NCBI GenBank assembly: GCA_036023115.1
Contig: JAYKKT010000077.1
Span: 248,001 to 312,000, forward strand
Direction: 5' to 3'
DNA length: 64,000 nt
Source: Brasenia schreberi
Taxonomy: Eukaryota > Streptophyta > Magnoliopsida > Nymphaeales > Cabombaceae
The translations under genes and the position numbers were made by a program. Positions 36,501 through 45,700 of this stretch are shown here, one piece after another. Position 1 is the first letter of the stretch; each line of letters begins with the position of its first letter. Below the pieces are notes generated by a model. The model was given only the letters and a program-made list of their open reading frames with translations. It was not told the origin of the DNA and did not search any database.

Positions 36501-39500
36501 TATCGTCTTTTAAAAATGTTTTATACATTTCTAACTGTTGTTGATTTGCGTTTGGTGGTGAAGGACGCACTGTTTCCTTTAACACATACTCTACACCTTC
36601 TAGTGTTAGAGCTAACGGGATTCTTCTCTTCCATGTCTGGAAGTTTAGACCGTTTAGTTTTTCTGTTTTTGCCAGTTCGGATACACATATCCTAGAACTC
36701 ATTTTTGTTTGGCAAAAATACTAAGCAAGCGGTCTTTTTCTTTCTAAAAGAAACAAAGGAAAAACACAGAGCAAGAAACACGTTAACTTGATGCAGAATT
36801 GAAAAAATTAATAATTTTCCTAAGGGTTTTTCTGCCTCTAAACCCTTAAATGAATACCAAAGGATAAATCTATAATTTTACTCATTTGTCCCTTTTTGTA
36901 TTTTTGTAAAAATCACAAGGACAAACTCGTAAAATCATTATTTGGTATTCTTGTAAAATTCGCAACTGATCGGGGTTAAAATCATAATTTTAACTCTCAG
37001 GGCGAATCTGTAATTTTTCAAAAGGAACAGGGATAAACCTATCTTTTGACTGAATGGCATAAACAATATTTTCCAAACCGGGTTGGATAATACCGTAAAT
37101 TAACAGCCCCGATATTTTTGTAATTTTAAAAAACGGCCAAGGGTAAACTTGTCCTTTTACCGTGACAATTTTGTAATAATCAGAAAACAATGGGGGTAGT
37201 TCTATCTTTCTCTCTCAAAACCCGAGGCGGTTTTCTTAAACCACTAGCGGTTTCAGAAAATCGCTGGTGGTTTTTGGTAAACCGACGGCGGTTTTGAAAA
37301 CCGCTGGTTTTCCCCGCTACGGTTTTCTGAAAACCACGGTTTTTTTTTATATTTATATCGCTATAAAAGCGAAAAAATAAAAAAACTTTACAAATCTGGA
37401 TTTTTCCAGAGAGAGAGAGAGGGAGAGAGAGGGGTTCGGCTGATGGCCGACCGTCGGCATCGGCTGTCGGTTGTCGGGTTCTTCTTCTTTCAGGCACTCC
37501 AGCCGGCTGTTGTTCGTCGCTTGCTGTTTCTGTCTCGTCTTCGGGCTTTTTCCGTCCTGTTGTTGTTTTGCCTTTTTGGGGCTTTTCTCGAGCTTACTTT
37601 TGGTTTTGCTTTTTGTGGCTTTCCGCTAGCCTGCCTCTGGCTTTGTCTTTGGGGCTTTTCGCCGGCCTGCCTCTGGCTTTGCCTTTTGGGTTTTTCGTCG
37701 ACTGGCTTCTGGCTTCCCTTTCAGACTGCCGACTTCTCCCTCTTTCTAAAATTTTTTTTCCTAACCCTCTTCTTTCTGTTTTTTTTTTTTGGCGGGGAAC
37801 CAGGCCCTGATACCACTGAAGGGGATTTCCGGCTCGGTCTTCTGGGTCACTGGAGATTCAGTGAGCGCAGCGGATGTTGATGTCGCGAGGTTTCCACACG
37901 AGGGTTTTCTCATACGACTGTGTTTTTCTATATCACTGTGAATCGGTGAATCTGTGTATCTCTTAATCTTTTTTTTCACCTTGTAAGTGGCTGCCTTTTT
38001 ATAGGCACCCGCTCCCCCGTCGTCTGGCTTTCTCCTTTCGTGGCTTCCCTCGTCTGGGAGTGGTAATGGATGGCCGTTACTGGATTTTTCGGTAACGGCT
38101 GTCCGTTAAATATCCGGCCTCTCCTCAGGTAACGGCTGGATGGCTAGTCCAACCGTTACCCAAGCCGAGAATGGCCATTTCATTGTAACAACATTCTCAA
38201 AAAAAAAATATATATTAGTTATCACTCCTCAAAAGTATATCGTTGTACATAATGTATTTTTGAGCAGTGGTTACTAAATGAAAACTGCTGCCCTACTCTT
38301 ATGACCATTCAGATTCATTCAAAAAAAGTATCATGTTCAAAATGCATATATGATTTTTTTAATAATTTAACCACAGCAATAAGGCCGGCTGTGCTAGCAC
38401 TCAGAGCGTTAGCTCACTTGGCAGGGCACTCGACTCACAAGATGCAGGTAGTGAGTTCAACTCTTGGGGCATGCATACCTCACTTTGACCTCCCTGCTGT
38501 AACTGAGAAAAAAGAGCGGCCATGTTCTATGGTTGTTTTTAACAGCGAGCCATCAACATGTCATTTACAGTGAACTGGTAACATTGATGCAATGCACATA
38601 AATCTTGATTATAATATTTTGTGCTTTGGAAGTGCAAATCTGATGCCTATTTTGTCGAAGCACAAGAAGTCTTTTTTCAGAATTTCGAAGGAAAGAGAAT
38701 GATAGTACTTCTGCCTTAAAATTGGGACATAATGAATGCCAAATTCACAAATTAAATCCTCCATCAATTAAATTCTCGAAAGATACTTCCAGAAGTTCTG
38801 ATAATGAAACAAAGACACCGTCTTCTTTTACTATAGTCTGGTCACTATCAATTTTTAATTTATTTTGAAAGTTCAACAAGGGCGGGAACATAGCATGAAT
38901 TATATAAGAGGTATGTTATTGAAGAATCCTCCTTGTCTTTTCCAGAGTACGTGGATTTTCACTATTTCAGAAAGTACTTTAAAAGCATTAGGGTGATACT
39001 ACTGACAATGCAGAACGTTCCAGGATGAGATGCTTTGAGTTTCTTATGCTATATAAAGTATCCCTCATCAAATCAAATATATTGATGGTGATTTGCAGGA
39101 TTTCCAAGGAATGGTCAAGAGTGTTAAGGTGAAAACAGTCGACACAACCGGTGCAGGGGATGCTTTTGTTGGTGCATTGCTCAAACAGCTGAGCCTGGAT
39201 CCCTCCCTTTTGGAGGTAATCATTCACTAAACTAAGGGTCATGTAGTTTCTTAAACTGATGCTTTTTGAGTTGTTGGACATACATAGCAGCAGATATAAA
39301 CGGATGGAACTATGGTATATAGCCTACTCAACAACAACAACAACTAAGCCTCTTCCCATACTAGATGGGGGCGGCTAGGTACATAGCCTACTATTGCCTA
39401 AAATTTGTTTTGTACGTCATCATGCTGTGCAATAGGTACCATTGATTTATAAAGCAGGTCCCACCATAGAAAGCAATGAGAAGACTACCATCCATCACCA

Positions 39501-42500
39501 AAGTGAATGGTGGTGGTCTCAAAAAATAATATTTTTTCTGATCTATTTTGCCTTTTGTCTATGTTTTAGCAAGTATGCCTAGCTGCAAAATATTCTAAAA
39601 GCTGCTATCAGTGGCCACTTTAACTGCTAATGGTTGAATAATTTGTTGCGAGTCATAGTGTGATACATACAATCACAATTTGTTTCTATCTGATTTGCAG
39701 AAGTCTGATATCCTATGGTTTCTGACTTCTTTTCTTTTCTGTATCCATTTATGGCTGGAAATTCATTTTAGCAAGATCTCCTCATTTTTCTCCGCCACAT
39801 GCTCCACATGGAAGGAAAAGCTTTTGCCAGCACACTGTGGGCTGGACTTAGCCTGTAGTTACGTAGGTTACCATAGATACAGAAAGCTATTGAGTTCCTC
39901 TAGAGCTGCATGGCAATCAAAAGGTTGACAAAAACCATTGTTTATTGTGCCTATGCAATGCGAAGTTGCAGATCATAACACCCTTATTATGCTAGCTACA
40001 AAGTGGCCCAATATGGTTTCCTTCTAGGTCTGTAAAGTGAGTGACATCAGGGTACTGTAGTTCATAGGTGCCGTAGATATAGAAAGCTCTTTAGTGCCTC
40101 TAGAGCTACATGACAATCAAAAGGTTAATGAAACCCGTCGTCTATTGTGGCTATATGATGTGGAGTTGGAGGGCACTATCCCCTTTTATCAATTTAGCTG
40201 GAAAGAAGCCCAGTATTGATTCCTTCTGGGTCTGTAGAATGAGTGACATTACAGAACTGCATTGCAGCTAGGTAAGCATCAAGAAACTAGGAGGCTGGAT
40301 CTTTCCAGGAGATGCATATCCTATCATGCTGCCAATCAAGACCTTGCCTGTTATCTAGCATATCCCATTCTGATCTGTTAATTTCAGATCAGCTCGCAAA
40401 TCTATGAGATATCCTTGTTTTGCTTATATAGGTTAGTGAGACAAGCTGTGAACGTCTTGGTGCAGTTTCTTTAGGTGCATCACGTTAAGTACATGTGAGA
40501 TTTACATGTGTATGTGCGTTAGGAAAACAAGGTATCAGGTTCTTAGGTGGTGTCTTGTCTTCCATGGGTCAAGAAAAAAACAATAAATATTTGCATTGAA
40601 AAGCGAATTCTTTACTTAAACGTGTTTCATTTATCAACATAATATAAGAATTCATGTTTTTATGTTTAATATGTTCCACTTGTCCAACTCAAAGCTTGTC
40701 CTCACTCATCTTCAAGAAACTAAAGTGATGAAGTCGAGGGCCTATGAGATCAGGTACAAACGGGATTCATGGTGTCATTTGGCTACCTTCTTATTCTAGT
40801 CTAAGAGCATGGAAAGTAGGATGAGAGTTGGGTTGCTAATCTCCTTGGATGGCCCACAGTGGCCCCAGGGTGATATGTTCTATCTATGGTGACCTGATGG
40901 CCCATTACCGTTGTTTCTTTCCCTTGGATTCTCCTTCTTTCTTTCTGTGAGAGAGAAGTCGTATCATGTGAAATGGTTTTGGGTATCCAACATACTGTCT
41001 TAGCCATCCAACTTAATGCATCTAGATGGTCAGGATCTTGGTTTATCCCAACCAACCATATATCAACGCATCTGAACAATTTTATCTGACATAGGATAGC
41101 CTACGGGAATCTTACTCATCCAATTGGATGCATTTGATTTTTTTAGAATTGGGCTATGTTTATCTGTCCCCATCTAGTATGGGAAAAGGCTTAGTTGTTG
41201 TTGTTGTTGTTGTTTGTTGTTGGGGTATGTTTATCTGTCATATGAATTTAGTCAGATATAATAGAATTGTTTAGGATGCCAGTCATCATATGACAGAAAA
41301 GAGGATTCTCTCGTGCTGGTAGTGGGTCTTCTGATCCCTTTGGTTGTAGATCTTCAATCTTTTACCTAAGGTGGTGTTGGCAACACGATAGTTGCTAATT
41401 GGGATTTAGAGCATTTGTATTTATCCATTTATTGCTTACTTTAGACTTCTAAAGAAAGGAGATTTATTGGTCAAATGAGATGGTAGGTTGCCTATCCTAA
41501 AAGTACGAATATACTGCAATAAAGTTCTAGAAATCTGGGGTTTTGTGTTTTGGATAAATTCTCAAGATTCACATGTAAATGAGAATTCTTGAGGCTAAGA
41601 ATTTTCAGTTACCATCATGCCCAGCGGCCATGTTTTGGAGAAATTAGCTCGGACGTGGAAAATTTTAGATGAAGCATTAAGAATTGAAACTCTCATTGTC
41701 AAAGTCAGAGCCAAACACGAGGGGTTACCTTAGAAGGTGGCATAATTTACTGCCCTCAAATTCACTGAAATCAAAGTTTGCCAATCCAAACCAAGCCTTA
41801 TTCTACACTAAGTACATGGATGATTAGTTGTCATCATGGTCAATCTTGTGTCATTTTACCATTTAACTCCTTAAAGTCTGTCATGTTTTATTGTCTGTCT
41901 CCTTAAACGTCTGTCATGAGTAGTATTCGAAATGAGGTTATTAGAAATAAATTGTGAGTGGTACTGATAGATGATAAAATGAGAAAAAATTGTTTGAGAT
42001 GGTTTGGATATATAGAAAGATGACCAAAGGAAGCTGCAGTAAGAAGGTACGAGAAATTAGATTGTGAAAATGTTAAAAGAGGAAGAGGAAGACTACAAAT
42101 GATTTATAACTTCTGTTGAGTTAACTTTAGAATGGCAATTGACCAAGCTCTATGGAAACAAAGAATCCATGTAGCTGAGCCCATCTAGTATGAGAAGGCT
42201 TAGTTGTTGTTGTACCTTGCCTTTTGGCTAAGTGTCTAGAAGTATGCCCCAGCTTCAGAATATTTTAAAGCAAATACCAATGGTCATTTTGCTAGCTAAT
42301 GATTGAATAATGCGAGTCACTTGTGAGTCATAGTAATATGTATAGACGCATTTCTCAGCCATCTGGTTTGCAGAAATCTGATATGCCACGGTTTCTTGAA
42401 GCCTTCTCTTTTTTGTATCCATTTGTGGCTTGAATATCATTTAGCGAGATCTTACTTTTTCCCAGCCATCTTCTCCATGGTAGAAGAAAATGCTTTTATG

Positions 42501-45126
42501 AGCCACTCGGTGGGCTCAATAGGTTACACAGAAAGCTCTTAACTGCTTCCACGGCTGCATGACAATCAAAAAGTTGATTAAAGCCATTGCTTGTGGCTAT
42601 ACGATGTGGAGTAGGAGAGCGCTATGCCCTTTTTATTATTCTAGCTCGATAGTGGCAATATGACTCCTTCTGGGCCTGTAAGATTTGTGACATCACGGAA
42701 CTGTAGTGCACTTAGGTTGGTATAAAGAAACTAGGGAGGAGTATAGATTCCAGCAGATGTAAATTCTAGAAAGGCTTCCAAACAAGACCAACTGGTCGTT
42801 GGCTTGCACTTCTGATGCTGACAAGTTGATTTTGTATCAGCTTACAAATTAATGAGACAAGCTTGCTTGGCTTGTGTAGGTTAGCGACTCAAGCTGTCAA
42901 CAAACCTGCTTGTTTTGCTGAGTTCATATAAGCTCATCCTGTTGAGTATATGTAACATTAACATGTGTTATAAGGTTCCTAGATGGTGGCTTGTCTCCGA
43001 TGGGTCAGGAGAAAAACAATAAAGATTTGCACTAAAAAGTTGATTCTTTACTTAAACGAGTTTCATTTATCCAGTGAACATAATGTAAAATATTTTGTTA
43101 TGCTTATTAATAAAGCTTAGCTTGTATTCAGTTTGTCTAACTCAGAAATCTCCTCACTCATCTTAAGCAAGCTAAATAGACGAGCTCAAGGACCTATCAA
43201 GAATGAGACCAGCAACAAACGGGATGGATGAAACTCATTAGGCAGCCCTGCGATCTAGCCTAAGAGCCTTGAAGATATGATGAGAGTAAGGTTGCAAACC
43301 AATCACCTCAGGTGGCCTGGGGGAATAATGAAACGTTGTCTATAATGACAGATGGCCCACCATCGTTGGAATCTTCTTCTCTCTTTCCCCTTCTTTCTGT
43401 GTGAGATATAATGGTTGTTGCTATCCAACGTGCTGTATTATGCATCCAACTCAATACTTCTAAAACGGTCAGGATCCTAACGTATCTAGATGTAAACACA
43501 TCTGAACAATTAGGTTGAGCGTGTGGTACCAACAATTGGATCTCAAATGATATGATCTGTCTCTCTTGCCTGCTTGTCCTTAAGCAGCAGAGGAGAGAGC
43601 TATTGAAACGTTATCTTCTTTGAGCATAACGGCTTGCAGTGTTTCATATCCATGGTCCATTCGAGACCCGTGTTGAAAAGGCATGAAATTGGTGTCTTCG
43701 CCATAACGAACAGTGGTGATTGCTGACAACATGCTAGTTTCTGGCTCCAAAGGGGGCAAGCTCACTGGTTAGGGCGTTGTCTCTCTGTCAAGTCAGGAGA
43801 TCAATACTGAATATCTGGTAAGGGTCTGCCTGACCTCAGCTTTCCTTTCAGAAAGGCAAAAAGAGAACACTCTGGTTTCTGATGTGATTGCTCACCTGGT
43901 ACATCAATCAGAAGCAGAATGGTGTCATCAAATGACCACCCTTCATTTTGGTCATGGATGAGAAGTAATTGGTGTAATGGTGGTGAATGTGTATCAGATA
44001 TGATCGCTATTGATCCTGGATTTTTTTTTACGTCTTTTGACTCTCCTTGCTGTGTTGTTGTACACACTCCTTGTTTACATCACTGTTGCTTCCCGTTCAC
44101 CATTGGTTCGGTAATAGGGAGAATAAATTATTTTGTCTTGATCAGACACTCTTGTATCATCTGACATAGGATAGCCTGCTCCTATAGAGATCTTAGTCAT
44201 CCAACTGAATGCATTTGAATCTTTAGAATTAGAGATATCACTGTCATATTAATGTGGTTGGAATCATATGACAGATGAGAGGCTTTCTTGTGCCAGCAGT
44301 GGGGCTCCTGACCCCGTTGATATAGACCTTTTACCTAAGGCGGTGCTGCCAACAGGATAAGTGCTATATTTGGCTTTTTCAAGTATTTTGTTCTAACCAT
44401 TTCTTGCTTAATCATATGTTGGAAAAAAACGTTTCTTATTTCATCCAGATTTATCAAGAAACGAAGAAATTATTGAGCAGACCAGATGATAGGTTGCCTA
44501 TCCTAAAGTGAAGTATATACTACAATGAAGTTTTTAAGATCTAGTGTGTTCTGAATAAATTCTCGAGAATTCACCTGAAAATGAAAGTTCTTGAGGCTAA
44601 GAATTTTCAGATACCATCTTAGGGAATTGAGATGTCTAGTTGCGCTATGTTTTGGAGGAATTTGGATTCTCACCTGGAGAGGTGGGAAACCTACACGGAG
44701 AACTAGAAGCAATTGAGAAATGAAACTCTCTTTGTCAAAGTGAAATCCAAACATACAAAATTACGTTAAAAGGTTACATAAATTACTTTCTTTCAAATTC
44801 ACTGCAATCCAAATATGCTAATCCGAAACTTAAACCAACTCAAAATCAAGTAATCCAATAATAATCATTGTGCTCCATCTTGTATCATATTACCATTTAA
44901 CTCCTAGACTGTCATGTTTATTGTTTTCTTCCAACAAATTTGATTCGTCCATGTGGTTCATGAAAATTTTCTATTTGAATCACAGGACGAGAGAAGGCTG
45001 AGGAAATCCCTGGCATTCGCTAATGCATGCGGTGCAATCACCACCACCAAGAAGGGGGCGATTCCATCCCTACCAGATGAGAAACAAGTTCTCGAGCTTC
45101 TGGAAAACTTTGAAGACAGCAACTAA
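29991..45126 (+). CDS. FRK: fructokinase (pfkB family), 4 exons
   Basis: This gene encodes an ATP-dependent fructokinase that makes fructose 6-phosphate, channelling sucrose-derived fructose into glycolysis and starch. Exons 29991-30404, 31729-32061, 39099-39215 and 44986-45126 have GT-AG borders, all phase 0, and join to 334 residues, normal for the plant family. Signatures are [10 protein letters not shown] (res. 18-27), [16 protein letters not shown] (45-60), [10 protein letters not shown] (117-126), [23 protein letters not shown] and [12 protein letters not shown] (264-275) with catalytic Asp 270, then [18 protein letters not shown] near the C terminus. No transit peptide is apparent, so it is probably cytosolic. 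The ATG at 29991 is preferred over an in-frame ATG at 29967 because family members start near there. Introns 2 and 3 are greatly enlarged by transposons. I saw no stop or frameshift. Confidence 0.96.
30405..31728 (+). other. fructokinase intron 1
   Basis: A 1.3-kb intron starting GTGTGTGG and ending TTGACAG. It holds a (CT)n tract at about 30465-30507, just after the donor, and a perfect 10-bp inverted repeat (30783-30792 with 30805-30814). The text from 30595 on resembles 10785-10935, so part is probably a dispersed repeat. The rest is AT-rich. Confidence 0.85.
31729..32061 (+). CDS. FRK: fructokinase exon 2
   Basis: Encodes residues 139-249 ([12 protein letters not shown] to CKYYTK), with acceptor GACAG and donor AAG|GTACTA. 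It contains the FDPNLR and [10 protein letters not shown] blocks and [17 protein letters not shown], the central alpha/beta core of the pfkB fold. Confidence 0.96.
32261..32632 (-). repeat. copia 1 3' LTR
   Basis: A 372-bp LTR that matches 37817-38190 closely. The visible differences include an extra 8-base word near 32280, a short missing segment near 32598 (GGCCGTACCC where the other LTR has GGCTAGTCCAACCGTTACCC), and scattered substitutions. Confidence 0.97.
32633..32642 (-). promoter_or_regulatory. copia 1 polypurine tract
   Basis: Element-strand AAGTGGGAGA lies immediately before the 3' LTR start (TGTTACAATG), the standard place for plus-strand priming. Confidence 0.85.
32795..33562 (-). 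pseudogene. copia 1 RNase H and end of RT
   Basis: A 255-codon open stretch from [14 protein letters not shown] through the connection domain to RNase H, with [35 protein letters not shown] and the terminal [14 protein letters not shown]. It is out of frame with the upstream RT (33555-34034) because of a frameshift around 33560, where the family normally reads [20 protein letters not shown] text. Confidence 0.93.
33555..34328 (-). pseudogene. copia 1 reverse transcriptase
   Basis: Two open pieces, 34328-34125 ([20 protein letters not shown] to RLVAKGFS) and 34034-33555, carry the copia RT motifs [20 protein letters not shown] and [12 protein letters not shown] (catalytic YVDD intact). A TAA between them replaces the Gln usual in KGFSQ. 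Confidence 0.93.
34720..35715 (-). pseudogene. copia 1 protease/integrase region
   Basis: 331 open codons. The upstream protease motif [10 protein letters not shown] lies just before, after an in-frame TGA at ~35797. The integrase has its HHCC-type finger (HKRLEHIS...CEACIQGK) and a DDE core, with Asp in IHTDLCGPF, Asp in [10 protein letters not shown] and Glu in GVAERYNRT. It ends at a TAG where a Trp is normal (LRS, stop, GSIAHVK). Confidence 0.93.
35800..36702 (-). pseudogene. copia 1 gag
   Basis: Gag begins [18 protein letters not shown]. It carries the [16 protein letters not shown] core and a CCHC zinc knuckle, [15 protein letters not shown] single in-frame TGA at 36325-36327 splits it, and the codons on either side continue the same protein. 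Confidence 0.93.
36703..37804 (-). other. copia 1 untranslated leader
   Basis: About 1.1 kb separates the primer site and gag. It contains a cluster of GGCGGTTTT/GAAAACCGC words (37210-37340), partly palindromic, and a GC-rich part at 37440-37740 with open frames in the shadow strand. The 36840-37180 part, with repeated stretches like TAAAATCATAATTTTAACTC, has a counterpart in style in the leader of copia 2 (46130-46620). Confidence 0.7.
37805..37815 (-). promoter_or_regulatory. copia 1 primer-binding site
   Basis: Element-strand TGGTATCAGGG starts one base after the 5' LTR and matches the 3' end complement of plant initiator tRNA-Met (TGGTATCAGAGC type). Confidence 0.9.
37817..38190 (-). 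repeat. copia 1 5' LTR
   Basis: A 374-bp LTR. A minus-strand TATA box (GCCTATAAAAAGGCA, around 38008-37994) would drive the element antisense to the fructokinase gene. An identical box occurs in the 3' LTR. Confidence 0.97.
38401..38517 (+). repeat. SINE-like (tRNA-derived) unit, best preserved
   Basis: GCGTTAGCTCACTTGGCAGG supplies the A-box-like word, CTCGACTCACAAG the anticodon region and GTGAGTTCAACTCTTGGGG the B box, with tRNA-like spacing. A tail with CTCACTTTGACCTCCCTGC and an A-rich end follows. It lies in fructokinase intron 2 in sense orientation. Confidence 0.6.
39099..39215 (+). CDS. FRK: fructokinase exon 3
   Basis: Encodes residues 250-288 ([20 protein letters not shown] to PSLLE), with acceptor TTGCAG and donor GAG|GTAATC. 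It holds the second pfkB signature with the catalytic Asp and the anion-hole GAG. The 39-codon exon is flanked on both sides by the two transposon-inflated introns. Confidence 0.97.
39329..39382 (-). mobile_element. 54-bp RTE LINE 3' end, with target duplication
   Basis: CAACAACAACAACAACTAAG and the CCATACTAGATGGGG terminus match the 3' ends of the larger LINEs. The insertion is flanked by a perfect 10-bp repeat ATAGCCTACT (39319-39328 and 39383-39392). It is a severely 5'-truncated retrotransposition product. Confidence 0.93.
39861..40260. repeat. 200-bp tandem duplication nested in copy A
   Basis: Units start near 39861 and 40061. Both contain AGAAAGCT, CCTCTAGAGCT, GACAATCAAAAGGTT-type text and TGAGTGACATYA. 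Copy B has the unit once (42515-42720), so this arose in copy A. Confidence 0.85.
41169..41225 (+). mobile_element. 57-bp RTE LINE 3' end, with 14-bp target duplication
   Basis: CCATCTAGTATGGGAAAAGG and CTTAGTTGTTGTTG... match the LINE 3' terminus in plus orientation. Flanks are a perfect TATGTTTATCTGTC duplication (41155-41168 and 41226-41239). The matching site in copy B (about 44225-44250) lacks the insertion. Confidence 0.95.
41918..42215 (+). mobile_element. RTE LINE 3' fragment (~300 bp)
   Basis: The plus strand encodes GEVIRNK-type, [15 protein letters not shown] and KRGRGRLQ text that matches the C-terminal end of the LINE open frame (DKMREYRLRWFKHIER in copy B). It ends with GAGAAGGCTTAGTTGTTGTT. 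It sits exactly between the two copies of the intron duplication. No target duplication was found. Confidence 0.88.
42217..44940. repeat. intron 3 tandem duplication, copy B
   Basis: Second copy of the 39545-41915 block. It differs by many substitutions, one 200-bp unit fewer, and an extra segment of about 640 bp (43520-44160) that contains a SINE-like unit. Confidence 0.9.
43750..43865 (+). repeat. SINE-like (tRNA-derived) unit
   Basis: GGCAAGCTCACTGGTTAGGG has an A-box-like word, and AGGAGATCAATACTGAATAT a weak B-box position. CTGCCTGACCTCAGCTTTCC and an A-rich end follow. It lies within the segment present only in copy B of the intron duplication. Confidence 0.45.
44986..45126 (+). CDS. 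FRK: fructokinase exon 4 (terminal)
   Basis: Encodes residues 289-334 and the TAA stop, from [20 protein letters not shown] to NFEDSN, with acceptor ATCACAG. The [18 protein letters not shown] block closes the nucleotide pocket. Confidence 0.97.
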   Translation, partial: DERRLRKSLAFANACGAITTTKKGAIPSLPDEKQVLELLENFEDSN

Positions 45127-45320
45127 TCTGCTACCTTCTTTTTTGAAGTGTAATCTTCTTTGTGAAGATTTTCTCCTTGTTCTTTATTTCTTTCCTCTCT
45201 TCATTTCAACCTTTTTAAGGTATTTTGCAACATGAGGGTTCCCCATGAGGAATTAGCTTCGATTTTGAGAATGTTTGAGATGAGAGTTGTAGGATCAAAC
45301 ATGTCAATAATGCTCGTCGG
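45127..45320 (+). other. fructokinase 3' UTR region
   Basis: Pyrimidine-rich sequence with no perfect AATAAA. The next copia LTR begins at 45321, so the native poly(A) site is either within these 194 bp or has been displaced. Confidence 0.5.
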
Positions 45321-45688
45321 TGTAACGTTGTATATGACCATTTTTGGTTGTAAATTCGAAGGAAAGAAAATGTTATACAAAAAATGTATAAAAGATTAAA
45401 CATATATGTTACAAAAAATGAAAAACGACTTGTAACGAAAAGCTCAAACAAAAAAAACAAGAAGATGAAGTCATGATCACTCTATAAATACTGTAGAGAA
45501 GAGGATCGAAAAGTATAGAAAAGAGCAGATAAATATTTCTTGAGAAAGCTGTTTGTGGGAAACTGTGTATACCATTCCAACCTATTCCTTCTTTCGACCA
45601 AAGAAAGGCGATTACCTTGTTCCGGCACATCCTAGTTTTGTTGCATATCGTCGTTTTAGGCAAAGGAATTGAAGCATGATAGTATTCA
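45321..45688 (+). repeat. copia 2 5' LTR
   Basis: Starts TGTAACGTTGTATATGACC and ends ATTCA before the primer site. A TATA box, CTCTATAAATA, is at about 45480-45490. It begins 195 bp after the fructokinase stop codon, in the same orientation. Confidence 0.88.
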
Positions 45689-45692
45689 ATAG

Positions 45693-45700
45693 TGGTATCA
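45693..45700 (+). promoter_or_regulatory. copia 2 primer-binding site
   Basis: TGGTATCAGACTTGG follows the LTR end by a few bases and matches the initiator tRNA-Met type. Confidence 0.85.

Larger units (their letters stand above)
32261..38190 (-). mobile_element. full-length Ty1/copia retrotransposon (copia 1) in fructokinase intron 2
   Basis: Complete structure: LTRs at 32261-32632 and 37817-38190, both TG...CA in element orientation; a tRNA-Met-type primer site; a polypurine tract; and a perfect 5-bp target duplication ACATT (32256-32260 and 38191-38195). Gag lies at 36702-35800, protease/integrase to 34720, RT at 34328-33555 and RNase H at 33562-32795, in copia order. Coding lesions are in-frame stops at 36325-36327, ~35797, ~34720 and ~34125, scrambled frames at 34720-34330, and a frameshift at ~33560. 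It therefore cannot move by itself, but the near-matching LTRs suggest a fairly recent insertion. It lies antisense to the host gene. Confidence 0.97.
32062..39098 (+). other. fructokinase intron 2 with copia insertion
   Basis: A 7.0-kb intron, of which 5.93 kb is an antisense copia element. The remaining sequence contains a SINE-like unit at 38401-38517. Without the copia element the intron would be about 1.1 kb. Confidence 0.9.
39545..41915. repeat. intron 3 tandem duplication, copy A
   Basis: Matches 42217-44940 in order. Landmarks are TTGCCTTTT, AATCTGATAT after TTTGCAG, GACAATCAAAA, CCTTCTGGGTCTGTA, TATCCAAC, GACATAGGATAGCC, TTTTACCTAAGG, GTTGCCTATCCTAAA and CTTGAGGCTAAGAATTTTCA. It carries an additional internal 200-bp duplication and a short LINE insertion. 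Confidence 0.9.
39216..44985 (+). other. fructokinase intron 3 with large tandem duplication
   Basis: A 5.8-kb intron made almost entirely of two diverged copies of one block (39545-41915 and 42217-44940), two short LINE 3' ends, a 300-bp LINE fragment and a SINE-like unit. No coding exon was recognised in either copy. Confidence 0.9.

Noticed and set aside
38401..38475. Possible tRNA gene
   Set aside because: The A- and B-box-like words fit, but the arms do not form a full cloverleaf by eye, and related units recur with a common non-tRNA tail. SINE-like is the better call.
43308..44067. Open frames of 61-88 codons in the duplicated intron block
   Set aside because: The frames are not conserved between the two copies of the duplication, so they are not under protein-level constraint.
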